Below are positions 42,608 through 51,954 of a stretch of DNA of 64,000 nt, one piece after another. Source of the stretch: Flavobacterium sharifuzzamanii (GTDB lineage Bacteria > Bacteroidota > Bacteroidia > Flavobacteriales > Flavobacteriaceae); assembly GCF_003254585.1 (NCBI RefSeq), contig NZ_QJGZ01000033.1, forward strand, positions 157,989 through 221,988, given 5' to 3'. The position numbers and the translations under genes were made by a program. Under the pieces are notes generated by a model. The model ran no database searches, had not been told where the DNA came from, and worked only from the letters and a program-made list of their open reading frames with translations. Within the stretch, counting starts at the first letter, position 1, and every line of letters starts with the position of its first letter.

Positions 42608-44293
42608 CTATTTGCTGTATTTTCTTTTTCTTACAAAAGTAAAAACAAGTCCAAAAACTGTTAAAATTAGAATTGGTACTCCGATAGTTATGAATTGGGT
42701 CTTGGTATAGCTGTCATAAACTTTTTCTTTGTCCAATAAAGGCAGTTCAACATCTTTACTTCTAATGTTAATAAGTCCTGTATCATCAAGAAGATAATTG
42801 ATGCAGTTCATGATGAAGTCTTTGTTGTCATATAATTGGCCAGTTCTTTGGTCGTAACCTAATTCTACTGGCATCATGTTTTTGTCCAATTGATTTCTTG
42901 CAATATCTCCGTCGGCAATTACAATCATTTTGTTTGATTTTCCTTTTGCTGTAAACGAATTGTCTTTGAAAGGCAGAATTCTATTTTCGAAAGCTGAATG
43001 AAATGAACCTTCAAGTAAAACAGCAAGCGGTTTATTTCCTTTGTTTAAATAATCCTGCGGAGTTGTTTTCTCAGTAACCATATTCAGATTTACTTCTACA
43101 GGAGAACCAATTGTTTTAGAATATTGAGAAGATTGTAATAATACGGTTTTCTTAATTCCATTTTTCAAAGTGTCAATCGGATTCGCAAAATCGAATTTAA
43201 TTCCACCCAGATTTTTAACAATAGGATGTGTGCTAGTTGGATAAACTTGCGGAGCAAATTTCCAAATAAAATCCTGATATTGTGTTGCGCTTCCTTGCTC
43301 GCCAGTTGCTAGTTTAATTGGGCTTCCTTGCTCATCTTTAATTAGATCAGGATTAATTCTGAATCCGTATTTAAAGAACATATCGTTTAGATTTAAATCT
43401 CTTGGATATGCCAAAGTTGCACCCATATCATTGTATAGACTGTCTATATCGGCAGCCACTTGGTCAATAAGCCAAATGGTTTTTCCGCCGTTCATAATAA
43501 ACTGATCTAGAACTTCTTTTTCTTCGTCAGAGAATTTTTCAGTTGGTTTAGAAATAATGGCTAAATCATATTTTTTTAACGCATTTAAAGTTCCGTTTGG
43601 ATCTTTTGCAACAGAATCTAAAGTGAAAGGTCCAATAAAATAACTTTCGCGAATTTGCATTAACATTTTCGCAACGTGAATTTCGTTCAATTCACCATTT
43701 CCTTTTATGATTGCGACTTTTTTCTGTTTGTTTTTAGTTACTTTATTGATGGCGTCAGCAATAGAATATTCTAAATGCTGAATTGATCCAATTACTTTTT
43801 GTGTAGTAGAAGATCCCATTATATTTTTCAATAAAGGAATATTAACTTCTTTGTTATTGTAAACTGCAACTGCCCATGGGAAAACCATAGCTTGTGATTG
43901 TTTTCCTTTATCGTCAACCGTAATATTTACAGGAGTTAATCCTTTCTGGAAAAGTGATTTTGTCAGTTCTTCACTCTCATCTTCATTTTCTAACGGATCA
44001 ACAAACTCGAAAACAATGTTGTTGTTGTAAGCTTGAAATTCTTCTAATAACTGTTTAGTTTCCTGCTGTAAACGTCTAAAATCGGGAGGAAGTTCACCAG
44101 CCATATAAATTTTTATAGAAAGTGGATTCTGGACCTGTTTTACAATTCCTAACGAAGTTGGTGATAATGTATAACGTTTGTCTTTGGTTAAATCAAAACG
44201 GTGAAAAAATAAGGTTCCAAGTATATTTAGAACAACTAAAATAAAAATAGTGATGCCTAATGCCTTTAAATTTTGCTTTGTAGATAGTTTCAT
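42608..44293 (-). CDS. gldG: Gliding motility ABC transporter component GldG
   Basis: A 561-residue protein with an N-terminal membrane helix (about 10-30), a long extracytoplasmic ABC-associated domain (GldG/IntG-type, about 35-520) and a C-terminal helix (about 532-553, ITIGVPILILTVFGLVFTF) followed by KRKK. With GldF and the separately encoded ATPase GldA it forms an ABC transporter needed for gliding in Flavobacterium johnsoniae. The start codon shares one base with the gldF stop codon. It is strong evidence that the organism is or was a glider. Confidence 0.94.
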   Translation of the reverse strand: MKLSTKQNLKALGITIFILVVLNILGTLFFHRFDLTKDKRYTLSPTSLGIVKQVQNPLSIKIYMAGELPPDFRRLQQETKQLLEEFQAYNNNIVFEFVDPLENEDESEELTKSLFQKGLTPVNITVDDKGKQSQAMVFPWAVAVYNNKEVNIPLLKNIMGSSTTQKVIGSIQHLEYSIADAINKVTKNKQKKVAIIKGNGELNEIHVAKMLMQIRESYFIGPFTLDSVAKDPNGTLNALKKYDLAIISKPTEKFSDEEKEVLDQFIMNGGKTIWLIDQVAADIDSLYNDMGATLAYPRDLNLNDMFFKYGFRINPDLIKDEQGSPIKLATGEQGSATQYQDFIWKFAPQVYPTSTHPIVKNLGGIKFDFANPIDTLKNGIKKTVLLQSSQYSKTIGSPVEVNLNMVTEKTTPQDYLNKGNKPLAVLLEGSFHSAFENRILPFKDNSFTAKGKSNKMIVIADGDIARNQLDKNMMPVELGYDQRTGQLYDNKDFIMNCINYLLDDTGLINIRSKDVELPLLDKEKVYDSYTKTQFITIGVPILILTVFGLVFTFVRKRKYSK

Positions 44294-45018
44294 TAGGCTT
44301 TAAAAGATTTTAATTTATAAACAGTAAAAGACAAGAAAGCGATTGCAATGCTTAAAAAGTAAATAATATCTCGAGTATCAATTACACCGCGGCTCATACT
44401 TTTAAAGTGATTTTGCATTCCTAAAACCGAAATAAAACTGTTTGAACTAGGAATTAAAGAAGCTAAGCCTTCAAAACCAAAATAAAAGAAAAAGCATAGG
44501 AAAACGGCAATAATAAAAGCCACAATCTGATTTTCTGAAAGGGTAGAAGTAAAGATTCCGATTGCTGAATAAGAAGCAATTAAAAACAATAAACCAAAAT
44601 AAGAGCCAATTGTGCTTCCCATGTCAATATTGCCTTCTGGCGAACCTAAATCTGAAATTACTTTTACATAAATTAAAGTTGGTATAATCGCTAAAATGAT
44701 CAATAAAAACGAACCGAAAAATTTACCATTTACGATTTCCCAAATTGATAAAGGTTTAGTCAAAAGTAATTCTAAAGTGCCTTGTTTTTTTTCGTCAGAG
44801 AAACTTCTCATGGTAACGGCTGGAATTAAGAAAATTAAAATCCAAGGAGCTAATGTAAAAAACGGAGTTAAATCGGCATAACCTGTATTTAATATATTAT
44901 AATCTCCTTCGAAAACCCATAAAAAGAGCCCGTTGCTGATTAAGAATATTGCAATGACCAAATAGCCAATAGGAGAACCAAAAAAGGATTTTATTTCTCG
45001 TAAAATGATTGATTTCAT
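44293..45018 (-). CDS. gldF: Gliding motility ABC transporter permease GldF
   Basis: About 241 residues from the ATG at 45018 (MKSIILREIKSFFGSPIGYL, the family start); the frame is open 36 bp further. It has six predicted membrane helices and the family segment SDEKKQGTLELLLTKPLS (about 70-87). It is the permease partner of GldG and of the ATPase GldA, which is not in this window. It overlaps gldG by one base. A small inverted repeat (45041-45095) separates it from the upstream monooxygenase-like gene. Confidence 0.94.
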   Translation of the reverse strand: MKSIILREIKSFFGSPIGYLVIAIFLISNGLFLWVFEGDYNILNTGYADLTPFFTLAPWILIFLIPAVTMRSFSDEKKQGTLELLLTKPLSIWEIVNGKFFGSFLLIILAIIPTLIYVKVISDLGSPEGNIDMGSTIGSYFGLLFLIASYSAIGIFTSTLSENQIVAFIIAVFLCFFFYFGFEGLASLIPSSNSFISVLGMQNHFKSMSRGVIDTRDIIYFLSIAIAFLSFTVYKLKSFKA

Positions 45019-45040
45019 TCGTGTTTTTTGTTTTTTTATT

Positions 45041-45095
45041 GTTTCACGTTTCAAGTTTCAGACTGCACGCTTAACGTGAAACCTTAAACCTGAAA
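45041..45095. repeat. Small inverted repeat related to the 40966 element
   Basis: GTTTCACGTT (45041-45050) is perfectly repeated in inverse as AACGTGAAAC (45073-45082). The flanking CAAGTTTCAG and AACCTGAAAC motifs match the ends of the 259-bp element at 40966-41224. It ends exactly at the stop codon of the gene at 45096 and may act as a hairpin between two genes on the minus strand. Confidence 0.65.
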
Positions 45096-45392
45096 CTAAT
45101 TTAAGCTCACCAATTTATCAACGCTCCAAGCTTCAGGTTTTGCGTTGAATAATTTTTTTGTAAAATTCCAAACGGTATTAAACAGTTCAGAATTTCTGTA
45201 ATTTTCTAAATCATCTTCGGTTTCCCAATAACTGTAAGTGAAGAAGATACATTTATCATTTTTATCCTGATATAATTCTAAAAAACGATTTCCTTCTGCA
45301 TTTCGTATTTTCTCTTTCACCGATTCAAAATTCTCCAGAAAATCGGGAATTTTTTCTTCGTGAAAACTCATTTTTACTATTCGAACAAACAT
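45096..45392 (-). CDS. Antibiotic biosynthesis monooxygenase (ABM) domain protein
   Basis: A 98-residue dimeric ferredoxin-like protein. It starts MFVRIVKMSFHEEKIPDFLE and has the ABM pattern GNRFLELYQDKNDKCIFFTY and WETEDDLENYRNS. Such proteins act as quinol monooxygenases, haem-degrading enzymes or small-molecule sensors, and the sequence does not distinguish these. It lies upstream of gldF on the same strand but is separated by a repeat. Confidence 0.8.
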   Translation of the reverse strand: MFVRIVKMSFHEEKIPDFLENFESVKEKIRNAEGNRFLELYQDKNDKCIFFTYSYWETEDDLENYRNSELFNTVWNFTKKLFNAKPEAWSVDKLVSLN

Positions 45393-45552
45393 GTTTGTAA
45401 TTTAAAAATTTAGACTGTTGATCTTAGATTTTTTGAATTATCTAAAGCATTACAGGTGCGCAAAAATACCAAAATAGATTGTTGTTTTAAATAAAAAATG
45501 AAATATTATAAATGTCGATTTTTAGATTCTATTTTCACAGTATTTTTCAAAC

Positions 45553-45626
45553 ATAGCCCGTGGTTTCAACCACGGGAAACGTTGAGTGATATGCGTTGTG
45601 TCCCCGTGGTTGAAACCACGGGCTAT
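45553..45626. repeat. REP-like element, double palindrome
   Basis: Two 24-bp arms (45553-45576 and 45603-45626) are perfect inverse copies. Each arm is itself a palindrome, CCCGTGGTTTCAACCACGGG. This is the classic REP/BIME layout mobilised by RAYT enzymes in Bacteroidota. It occupies the 326-bp gap between the ABM gene and the SAM hydroxide adenosyltransferase; the rest of the gap shows nothing clear. Confidence 0.85.
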
Positions 45627-45718
45627 ATTTCAAATTAAAAACAATAAAAAATCTGTTCAATCAGCAAAATCTGCGAGAGAATTAAACAAAAATCTGAATT
45701 CTAAAATCTAAAATTAAT

Positions 45719-46546
45719 TTAGGAGAATTTGATCGTAATTACATCACGATAATTCAATCCAAGAAGACTATTTGCAGAACCCACTTTAGAAGGGTTGCTT
45801 CTGAAAATCGCGATTTCAAGAAAACCAGCTTCATTAAAAATCGCCAGTTTTTCTCCTTCATAAGTTTTAATCGGATACTTGTCAGAAGTTGCAATAGCCG
45901 AATAATTAGGAAGAATCGTTTTGATGCTTTTTGGATTCATTACAATTTCATACGGACGTCCGCGTGAAATTTCTAAGAATTGTTTTTTAGAAATATTAGT
46001 TACAACGTTTCCAAAATGATCGATGTAAATGATGTTTCCTTTTATAGAATTTCCATCATCAGCAACTAGAGCTTGAAGTTCTGTCGCTTCCTTAATAGAT
46101 TGAATTTCTTTTCCGATTACATTCAGTAAACCACCTTTTGATAAGTGAGAAGCGACCTGAATGAAGATATCCAAATCTGTAGCTTCAATCGGGAAACGAT
46201 CATGAATATTGATTGCCACAATTTTTTGCGGAACAATTTTCTGTGTTAGCATGCTCAAGATTCCGTTATCGGCGCAAATAAAGTAGTGATCGTTCCATTG
46301 CATAGCAATATGTTGGTTTTCTTTATTGCGTTCGATATCGACACCAATAAGGTGAACAGTGCCTTTTGGGAAGCTCATATAAGCTGCGCCAATAATGTAA
46401 CTTGCTTCAGCAGTATTAAAGGGATCAATGTCATGAGAAATGTCAATGATTTGAACCTCTGGATTTTCAGATAGTATTTTACCCTTCAGCGACCCCACAA
46501 AGTGATCTTTCAAGCCGTAGTCTGTAGTAAGGGTAATTATTGACAT
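45719..46546 (-). CDS. SAM hydroxide adenosyltransferase (DUF62 family)
   Basis: A 275-residue enzyme that splits S-adenosylmethionine with water into adenosine and methionine (SAM hydroxide adenosyltransferase; relatives use fluoride or chloride). The N-terminal motif TLTTDYGLKDHFVGSLKG holds the conserved Asp, and YFICADNGILSML and NGNSIKGNIIYIDHFGNVVTN-like segments follow (DGNSIKGNIIYIDHFGN seen near 180). The halogenase-specific loop is not obvious. It is divergent from phoH; a TAGCTTTG box on the minus strand (46607-46614) may be its -7 element. Confidence 0.9.
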   Translation of the reverse strand: MSIITLTTDYGLKDHFVGSLKGKILSENPEVQIIDISHDIDPFNTAEASYIIGAAYMSFPKGTVHLIGVDIERNKENQHIAMQWNDHYFICADNGILSMLTQKIVPQKIVAINIHDRFPIEATDLDIFIQVASHLSKGGLLNVIGKEIQSIKEATELQALVADDGNSIKGNIIYIDHFGNVVTNISKKQFLEISRGRPYEIVMNPKSIKTILPNYSAIATSDKYPIKTYEGEKLAIFNEAGFLEIAIFRSNPSKVGSANSLLGLNYRDVITIKFS

Positions 46547-46810
46547 ATTTTTGTTTATAACTATTGATAGTATTTAAATCTAATTTTCATTAAATTTGAG
46601 AAATGCAAAGCTAATAATAGTAAACACAAATTGAAAGAAAGAAAAGACAAATTGTGATTTTTAAAGTATTTGCAAGTTACAATATTCAAAAACACTAATT
46701 TAAGTTTTATGAGAATGAAATTGAAAGCTGAGTTTGATTATTGTGATAAATAAAAAAGACCCGACAACCACTAAATATTAAAAGGAATTTTTAATTTAAA
46801 ACTACTTCAT

Positions 46811-47761
46811 TTGAACGAAAGAATAATCGAGCTAGTAGATATTGCACCCAAAGAATTTTGGGGCGCGCAAGACAGCCATTTAGAAATAATTAAAAAGTAT
46901 TACCCAAAGCTTAAAATCGTAGCGCGAGGGACAACTTTAAAAGCATTTGGCGAAAAAGAAGTTTTAGACGAATTCGAAAAAAGATTTCAAAGATTAATGC
47001 TTCACTTTACACGTTACAACAATATTGACGATAATGTAATTGAGCGTGTAATAATGAGTGATGGTCAGGACGAAAAGAGAGCTTACGATCATGACAAAAT
47101 CTTAGTTCATGGTGTTGGCGGTAAGATTGTGAAGGCAATGACTCCAAATCAGCAATTGCTGGTTGATACTGTTAAAAAGAATGATATGGTTTTTGCAGTT
47201 GGTCCAGCCGGAACAGGAAAAACGTACACAGGAGTTGCAATGGCTGTAAAAATGCTGAAGGATAAGGAAGTAAAAAGAATCATTCTAACGCGTCCGGCAG
47301 TTGAAGCAGGAGAGAACCTAGGTTTCTTGCCTGGAGATATGAAGGAAAAACTTGATCCTTACATGCAGCCACTTTATGATGCCTTGCGAGATATGATTCC
47401 GAACGAAAAATTGGAAGATTATATTCTAAAAGGAATTATTCAAATTGCTCCTTTGGCTTTCATGCGTGGACGAACTCTTGACAATGCTTTTGTAATTCTT
47501 GATGAAGCTCAGAATACCACTCACTCACAAATGAAAATGTTTTTGACCCGTATGGGAAAAAATGCCAAATTCATGATTACTGGTGATCCAGGTCAGGTCG
47601 ATTTGCCGAGAAGAACCATTTCTGGTCTTAAAGAAGCACTTTTGGTTCTAAAAGACATTGAAGGTATCGGAATTATTTATTTGGATGATAAAGATATCGT
47701 TCGCCACAGATTGGTTAAAAAGGTAATCGATGCTTACAAGCAAATAGAAAACCACGATTAA
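46811..47761 (+). CDS. phoH: PhoH-family ATPase
   Basis: A 316-residue cytoplasmic P-loop protein. Walker A GPAGTGKT is at residues 131-138, Walker B is in VILDEAQNTTHSQMKMFL, and the late motif is GDPGQVDLPRR. PhoH/YbeZ proteins are ATPases linked to RNA handling and ribosome maturation, partnered with YbeY elsewhere. The only plausible start is TTG at 46811 (NERIIELVDIAPKEF follows), as no ATG precedes the conserved N-terminus. The 264-bp gap before it holds two -7-like boxes (46592-46599 plus strand, 46607-46614 minus strand). Confidence 0.94.
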   Translation: MNERIIELVDIAPKEFWGAQDSHLEIIKKYYPKLKIVARGTTLKAFGEKEVLDEFEKRFQRLMLHFTRYNNIDDNVIERVIMSDGQDEKRAYDHDKILVHGVGGKIVKAMTPNQQLLVDTVKKNDMVFAVGPAGTGKTYTGVAMAVKMLKDKEVKRIILTRPAVEAGENLGFLPGDMKEKLDPYMQPLYDALRDMIPNEKLEDYILKGIIQIAPLAFMRGRTLDNAFVILDEAQNTTHSQMKMFLTRMGKNAKFMITGDPGQVDLPRRTISGLKEALLVLKDIEGIGIIYLDDKDIVRHRLVKKVIDAYKQIENHD

Positions 47762-47907
47762 TTATAAATTTTAGTGAAATGTTAAATGTAAATCGTGAAT
47801 TGTGTTTTAACATTTATTAATATTCGTTTTGTATGTTTTCTTTTGAAAAGTGCAAAACGAATATTTTTTTATTATCATTGAAGAAAGAATTATTCGATTA
47901 AAAAAGA

Positions 47908-48594
47908 ATGGAAAGTAAAATTATTTTGATTGTTGGTTTACTTTTTTTTGCGGTTAAGTGTTATGCCCAAAAAAGAGAAGAAAATAAAACAGAAAGAAAA
48001 ATAAATAAATTAACTGGGAAGGAAATTGTTCAAGAGTTAAACAGATTGAATTTTTTCAATTTAACCGATAAAATTGATTTGAAAATTACAAGAGATGAAT
48101 TTGAAAAATCTTATGATGAATTGAATTTCTTTGAAGGTCAAATGAGAGAAGATTTAAGTTTTACAGATAATAGATTTTATATTATTGATTCTGAAACATT
48201 GTTTGAAGGAGAGGGATTAATTCAATATTTAGAAACCGTTAAAGTTTTATTTGATAAGTTAAATTTAAAACTTGTAATATCTGAAGAATTTGAATCTCAA
48301 ACGGAAAAACATTTACTGCATAAGATAAAATTAAATGGAAAAGAATATATCGCTTTCGATAATGATTTTGGAAATTATGATTGGACGATAGCTTATTTAA
48401 ATTTTATTGAAATGCTAAACGATCAGCTTAATTTGCAAGGTAGTAATGATCAATTCTATCCAATTAGTTCAGGAAATGATGGAAAAATTGTATTGTTAAC
48501 GAAAGACCAATTCATATTTGTCAAAAATAATTATCCAAATGATAAGAATCACCCAAAAGAAATTATGGATTGGAAAGATGGGTTTAATTATTAA
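47908..48594 (+). CDS. Exported hypothetical protein
   Basis: A 228-residue protein with a signal peptide (KIILIVGLLFFAVKCYAQ, residues 4-21) and a Lys/Glu-rich mature part with no recognised domain. Repeated acidic and aromatic stretches (FDNDFGNYDWTIAYLNFIE) suggest a globular periplasmic protein. It precedes a DUF1801 gene by 14 bp and may be cotranscribed with it. Confidence 0.65.
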   Translation: MESKIILIVGLLFFAVKCYAQKREENKTERKINKLTGKEIVQELNRLNFFNLTDKIDLKITRDEFEKSYDELNFFEGQMREDLSFTDNRFYIIDSETLFEGEGLIQYLETVKVLFDKLNLKLVISEEFESQTEKHLLHKIKLNGKEYIAFDNDFGNYDWTIAYLNFIEMLNDQLNLQGSNDQFYPISSGNDGKIVLLTKDQFIFVKNNYPNDKNHPKEIMDWKDGFNY

Positions 48595-48608
48595 ACTTAT
48601 ATTTGAAG

Positions 48609-48971
48609 ATGAAACAACTAGATGATTTTTACCTTAATCAAGAAGAACCCATAAAAGGAATATTTCTCGCATTAAAAGAAATCATCTTAAAACAAGATCA
48701 AGACATAACCAATACTTTAAAATACGGAATGCCTTTTTTTTCTTATAAAGGAAAAATGTTCTGCTATTTATGGATTCACAAAAAACTCAAACAACCTTAT
48801 ATCGGAATTGTTGAAGGAAAACATTTTGAGGAATCTTTTCTAATTCAGGAGAATCGTTCGAGAATGAAAATTATGATGTTCGATGTTAATGAAAATTTGC
48901 CTTTGAAACAAATTGAAACTGTAATTCAGAAAGCGATAAATTTGTATAAAAATGGAATTGTTAAGATTTAA
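48609..48971 (+). CDS. DUF1801 domain protein
   Basis: About 120 residues from the ATG at 48609 (a TTG 6 bp earlier is in frame). The sequence matches the DUF1801 (YdhG-like) family: ILKQDQDITNTLKYGMPFFSY, then MFCYLWIHKKLKQPYIGIVEG, and a closing helix PLKQIETVIQKAINLY. The role is unknown; members are small cytoplasmic proteins, some linked to iron. It lies 14 bp after the exported hypothetical gene. Confidence 0.82.
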   Translation: MKQLDDFYLNQEEPIKGIFLALKEIILKQDQDITNTLKYGMPFFSYKGKMFCYLWIHKKLKQPYIGIVEGKHFEESFLIQENRSRMKIMMFDVNENLPLKQIETVIQKAINLYKNGIVKI

Positions 48972-49052
48972 TTGTTTAAAACGTATAATTTAACGGAATA
49001 GTTAAATAAATAATAAACTTACCTCAAATCTAGCTTTCATAGCGTGTAATCT

Positions 49053-49083
49053 TTGGCTAAACGGTCTTAAAGCTTTAAATTTG
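49053..49083 (+). promoter_or_regulatory. Promoter of the HAD phosphatase gene
   Basis: TTG at 49053-49055, 20 nt, then TAAATTTG at 49076-49083: an exact Bacteroidota promoter, 25 bp before the ATG at 49109. Confidence 0.8.
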
Positions 49084-49108
49084 CATTTCATCGAATTTGA
49101 TAATTAAT

Positions 49109-49939
49109 ATGACAAAACTTAAAAATATAAAAGCGGTTGTAAGTGACCTTGACGGAACTTTACTCAACCCACAACACAGAATTTCAGAATATACCAAATC
49201 AGTTTTTCAGGAACTTCATAATCAAGGTTATCTAATTGTGGTGGCTACAGGACGTCATCATCTTGATGCATTGGCTATTATAGATACACTTGAAGTGCCA
49301 GTTTACCTTGTAAGTTCTAATGGAGGAAGAATTCATTCGCCAAATAAAGAAGAACTTTTTGCTTTTAATTTAGACAGCGATGTGGTTAAAGCGGCATTAA
49401 ATATAGAAATCGATCCAGATGTTACGGTTGTGTTATTCAAAGAAAATGTTTGGCAGACTAATAAATGGAATGAAAGATTAAACTCTTTTCAAGCCGATTT
49501 AAAATATCGCCCTGAATTGGTCGACTACAAAACAATAGAAGATTTTAAAGCGATCAAGATTTTCTTCTCTTGTGAAAATCATGAAAAATTGGTAAAAGTT
49601 AGAGATGCTGTTTTGGCAAACTCTTCAGAACATTTGCATCACGCTTTTAGCTTGCCAACTTGTTTAGAATTTATGGACAAGTCTGTAGACAAGGCGGTTG
49701 CAATTGAAAAAGTGTTAGAAAAAGAAGGCTTTACTTTGGATGAAGCTATTTCGTTTGGAGATGGTTTTAATGATTTGCAAATGTTGTCTGCAACCGGAAA
49801 AGGTTTGATTATGGGAAATGCACCTTCAATTTTAAAAGATGCTTTGCCAGATTTGGAGGTAATTAAAACAAATGCCGAAGATGGCGTTGCAAAATATATT
49901 GTGTCTAAAATTTTAGATAAAGAATTTGCAACAAGTTAA
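49109..49939 (+). CDS. Cof-type HAD-IIB phosphatase
   Basis: About 276 residues from the ATG at 49109; the frame opens at a TTG 12 bp earlier, but the promoter spacing favours the ATG. HAD motif I is VVSDLDGTLL (Asp13, Asp15), motif II is in VYLVSSNGGR, and motif IV is SFGDGFNDLQML, with a C2b cap in between. Cof/YbiV-like enzymes dephosphorylate sugar phosphates, FMN or nucleotide cofactors; the substrate is not predictable. It has its own promoter and terminator. Confidence 0.92.
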   Translation: MTKLKNIKAVVSDLDGTLLNPQHRISEYTKSVFQELHNQGYLIVVATGRHHLDALAIIDTLEVPVYLVSSNGGRIHSPNKEELFAFNLDSDVVKAALNIEIDPDVTVVLFKENVWQTNKWNERLNSFQADLKYRPELVDYKTIEDFKAIKIFFSCENHEKLVKVRDAVLANSSEHLHHAFSLPTCLEFMDKSVDKAVAIEKVLEKEGFTLDEAISFGDGFNDLQMLSATGKGLIMGNAPSILKDALPDLEVIKTNAEDGVAKYIVSKILDKEFATS

Positions 49940-49993
49940 TTAATAGTATTTTACATTCAGATTGTTGCTGAATACTAAATAATAGTTATTTTT

Positions 49994-50031
49994 ATAAGAG
50001 CTAATTCACAGAGAGTTAGCTCTTATTTTTT
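49994..50031 (+). terminator. Rho-independent terminator
   Basis: AAGAGCTAA (49996-50004) pairs with TTAGCTCTT (50016-50024), followed by ATTTTTTT, 55 bp after the HAD gene. Confidence 0.85.
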
Positions 50032-50050
50032 TAACCTTAATTATTTAACC

Positions 50051-50644
50051 ATGAAAAAATTTCTACTTCAAGCTGAACGAAACTTGATTTCGGGAGCATT
50101 AGTTTTATTACCGCTTTTAGTTTTTTTTATTCTATTGGGAAAAGTCTGGAAGTTTTTTCAGAATTATGGAGAAAAATTTGCGCACTTCCTGCGTTTGGAT
50201 TTGATATTGGGAAAATACGCGACCGATATTGTGGGCGGAATGATTTTGGTGGTTTTAATTTATTTAAGCGGCTTTTTGATGCGTTTATCTATTTTAAAAA
50301 GATTTACCAATTGGGTAGATGAGAAGCTAATGATTTTTTTGCCAGGTTATGAAAAAAATAAGAAAGAGGCAGAAGAAAAACTTTTGAAAAGAAATCATGA
50401 GCCTAAACCTGTTACAGATTTACCTATTTTGTTTAAAAACGGAGATTTTTGGCAACCCGCACATTTAATTGAAGAAGATCAAAATGGTTCAGCTGTAATT
50501 TTTATTCCAAATGCGCCAGCTAAAGATCAAGGACAAATTTTAATCGTCAGATCGACCGATTTTAAAAAACTATCAGATACGACGCTTGGAAGTCTTGATG
50601 CATCTATAAAATCTTTTGGTAAAGGAATTTTGAGTTTTAAATAA
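50051..50644 (+). CDS. DUF502 family membrane protein
   Basis: A 197-residue membrane protein with two helices (about 13-33 and 56-80) and a cytosolic C-terminal part with the family segments TDLPILFKNGDFWQPAHLIE and VIFIPNAPAKDQGQILIVRS. Plants have related COV proteins. The role in bacteria is unknown. It stands alone between the HAD terminator and the purC promoter. Confidence 0.85.
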   Translation: MKKFLLQAERNLISGALVLLPLLVFFILLGKVWKFFQNYGEKFAHFLRLDLILGKYATDIVGGMILVVLIYLSGFLMRLSILKRFTNWVDEKLMIFLPGYEKNKKEAEEKLLKRNHEPKPVTDLPILFKNGDFWQPAHLIEEDQNGSAVIFIPNAPAKDQGQILIVRSTDFKKLSDTTLGSLDASIKSFGKGILSFK

Positions 50645-50671
50645 TTCGCTAAAATTGAAGTAATATTTTCT

Positions 50672-50702
50672 TTGTTTGCTCTGCCAAATAGTTTTAAATT
50701 TG
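50672..50702 (+). promoter_or_regulatory. Promoter of purC
   Basis: TTG at 50672-50674, 20 nt, then TAAATTTG at 50695-50702: an exact Bacteroidota promoter, 29 bp before the purC ATG. Confidence 0.8.
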
Positions 50703-50731
50703 CCTTCATAAAAAAACAACACAACTAGATA

Positions 50732-51685
50732 ATGAGTAATACAATCACAACTACAAATTTTAATTTCCCGAATCAGAAATCAGTTTACCGCGGAAAAGTT
50801 AGAGAAGTTTACAATATTAACGACGAACTTTTAGTAATGGTAGCTACCGATAGACTTTCGGCTTTTGATGTAGTTTTGCCAAAAGGAATTCCGTATAAAG
50901 GGCAAATCTTAAACCAGATTGCAACAAAATTTATGGAATTGACACAAGATATCGTTCCAAACTGGCTGATTGCTACTCCAGATCCAAACGTTGCTGTTGG
51001 ACATTTATGCGAACCTTTTAAAGTTGAAATGGTTATACGCGGTTATTTATCTGGCCACGCAGCTCGTGAATATGCAGCAGGAAGAAAACAAATCTGTGGT
51101 GTAACTATGGCTGAAGGTTTAAAAGAAAACGATAAATTTCCTGAGCCAATTATTACACCAACTACAAAAGCAGATAATGGTTCTCATGACGAAGATATTT
51201 CTCGTGAAGATATTTTAGCAAAAGGAATTGTTTCGGAAGAAGATTATTTAGTTTTAGAAAAATATACTAGAGCTTTGTTTCAAAGAGGAACTGAAATTGC
51301 TGCAAAACGCGGATTGATTTTAGTAGATACAAAATATGAATTCGGAAAAACAAAAGATGGAGTTATTGTTCTAATTGACGAAATTCACACTCCAGATTCT
51401 TCTCGTTATTTCTACGCTGAAGGTTATGCTGAAAGACAAGAAAAAGGTGAGGAACAAAAACAATTATCTAAAGAATTTGTTCGTCGTTGGTTAATCGAAA
51501 ATGGTTTTCAAGGGCAAGAAGGACAGCAGATTCCAAATATGACAGACGAATATATCGAGTCAGTTTCTGAAAGATATATTGAATTATATGAAAATATTTT
51601 AGGAGAGAAATTTGTAAAAGCTGATATTGCCAATATTGATCAGCGTATTGAAAAAAATGTATTAGAATATCTTTCTTCAAAATAA
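50732..51685 (+). CDS. purC: SAICAR synthetase
   Basis: A 317-residue phosphoribosylaminoimidazole-succinocarboxamide synthase. It joins aspartate to CAIR with ATP in purine synthesis. The start [13 protein letters not shown] is the ATP loop, and [21 protein letters not shown] and the signature [17 protein letters not shown] follow, with [13 protein letters not shown] near the end. The length suits the longer fungal-like/Bacteroidota PurC form. It is a single gene with a clear promoter and terminator; no other purine gene is nearby. Confidence 0.97.
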   Translation: MSNTITTTNFNFPNQKSVYRGKVREVYNINDELLVMVATDRLSAFDVVLPKGIPYKGQILNQIATKFMELTQDIVPNWLIATPDPNVAVGHLCEPFKVEMVIRGYLSGHAAREYAAGRKQICGVTMAEGLKENDKFPEPIITPTTKADNGSHDEDISREDILAKGIVSEEDYLVLEKYTRALFQRGTEIAAKRGLILVDTKYEFGKTKDGVIVLIDEIHTPDSSRYFYAEGYAERQEKGEEQKQLSKEFVRRWLIENGFQGQEGQQIPNMTDEYIESVSERYIELYENILGEKFVKADIANIDQRIEKNVLEYLSSK

Positions 51686-51728
51686 TAAACTTGAATTTAA
51701 ACTAATTTAAGATTTAAAATTTATAATG

Positions 51729-51771
51729 AAAAATGCCCTGCTGTATATCTTACAGTAGGGCATTTTCTTTT
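51729..51771 (+). terminator. Rho-independent terminator of purC
   Basis: A 14-bp stem AATGCCCTGCTGTA/TACAGTAGGGCATT with one G-T pair, followed by a T-rich run, 45 bp after the stop codon. Confidence 0.87.
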
Positions 51772-51954
51772 GATGTAAATCATTTGTAATAGAAAATCTA
51801 ACTTAAAATTTATACAAAAACACAATTCTGCTTCTCTCATTGAGCATTTTCAGAATTTTATTGTTTTTTTTCATTTTTAATGCAACGTTTTATGCATAAT
51901 GTGCGTCTAACAAGTAATCATCACAATCATTAATCATTAAACAAGCAATCAATC

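Noticed and set aside
45553..45626. A minimal CRISPR array, because two similar palindromic blocks flank a short spacer.
   Set aside because: The two copies are inverted rather than direct, there are only two, and no cas gene is present. REP-type layout fits better.
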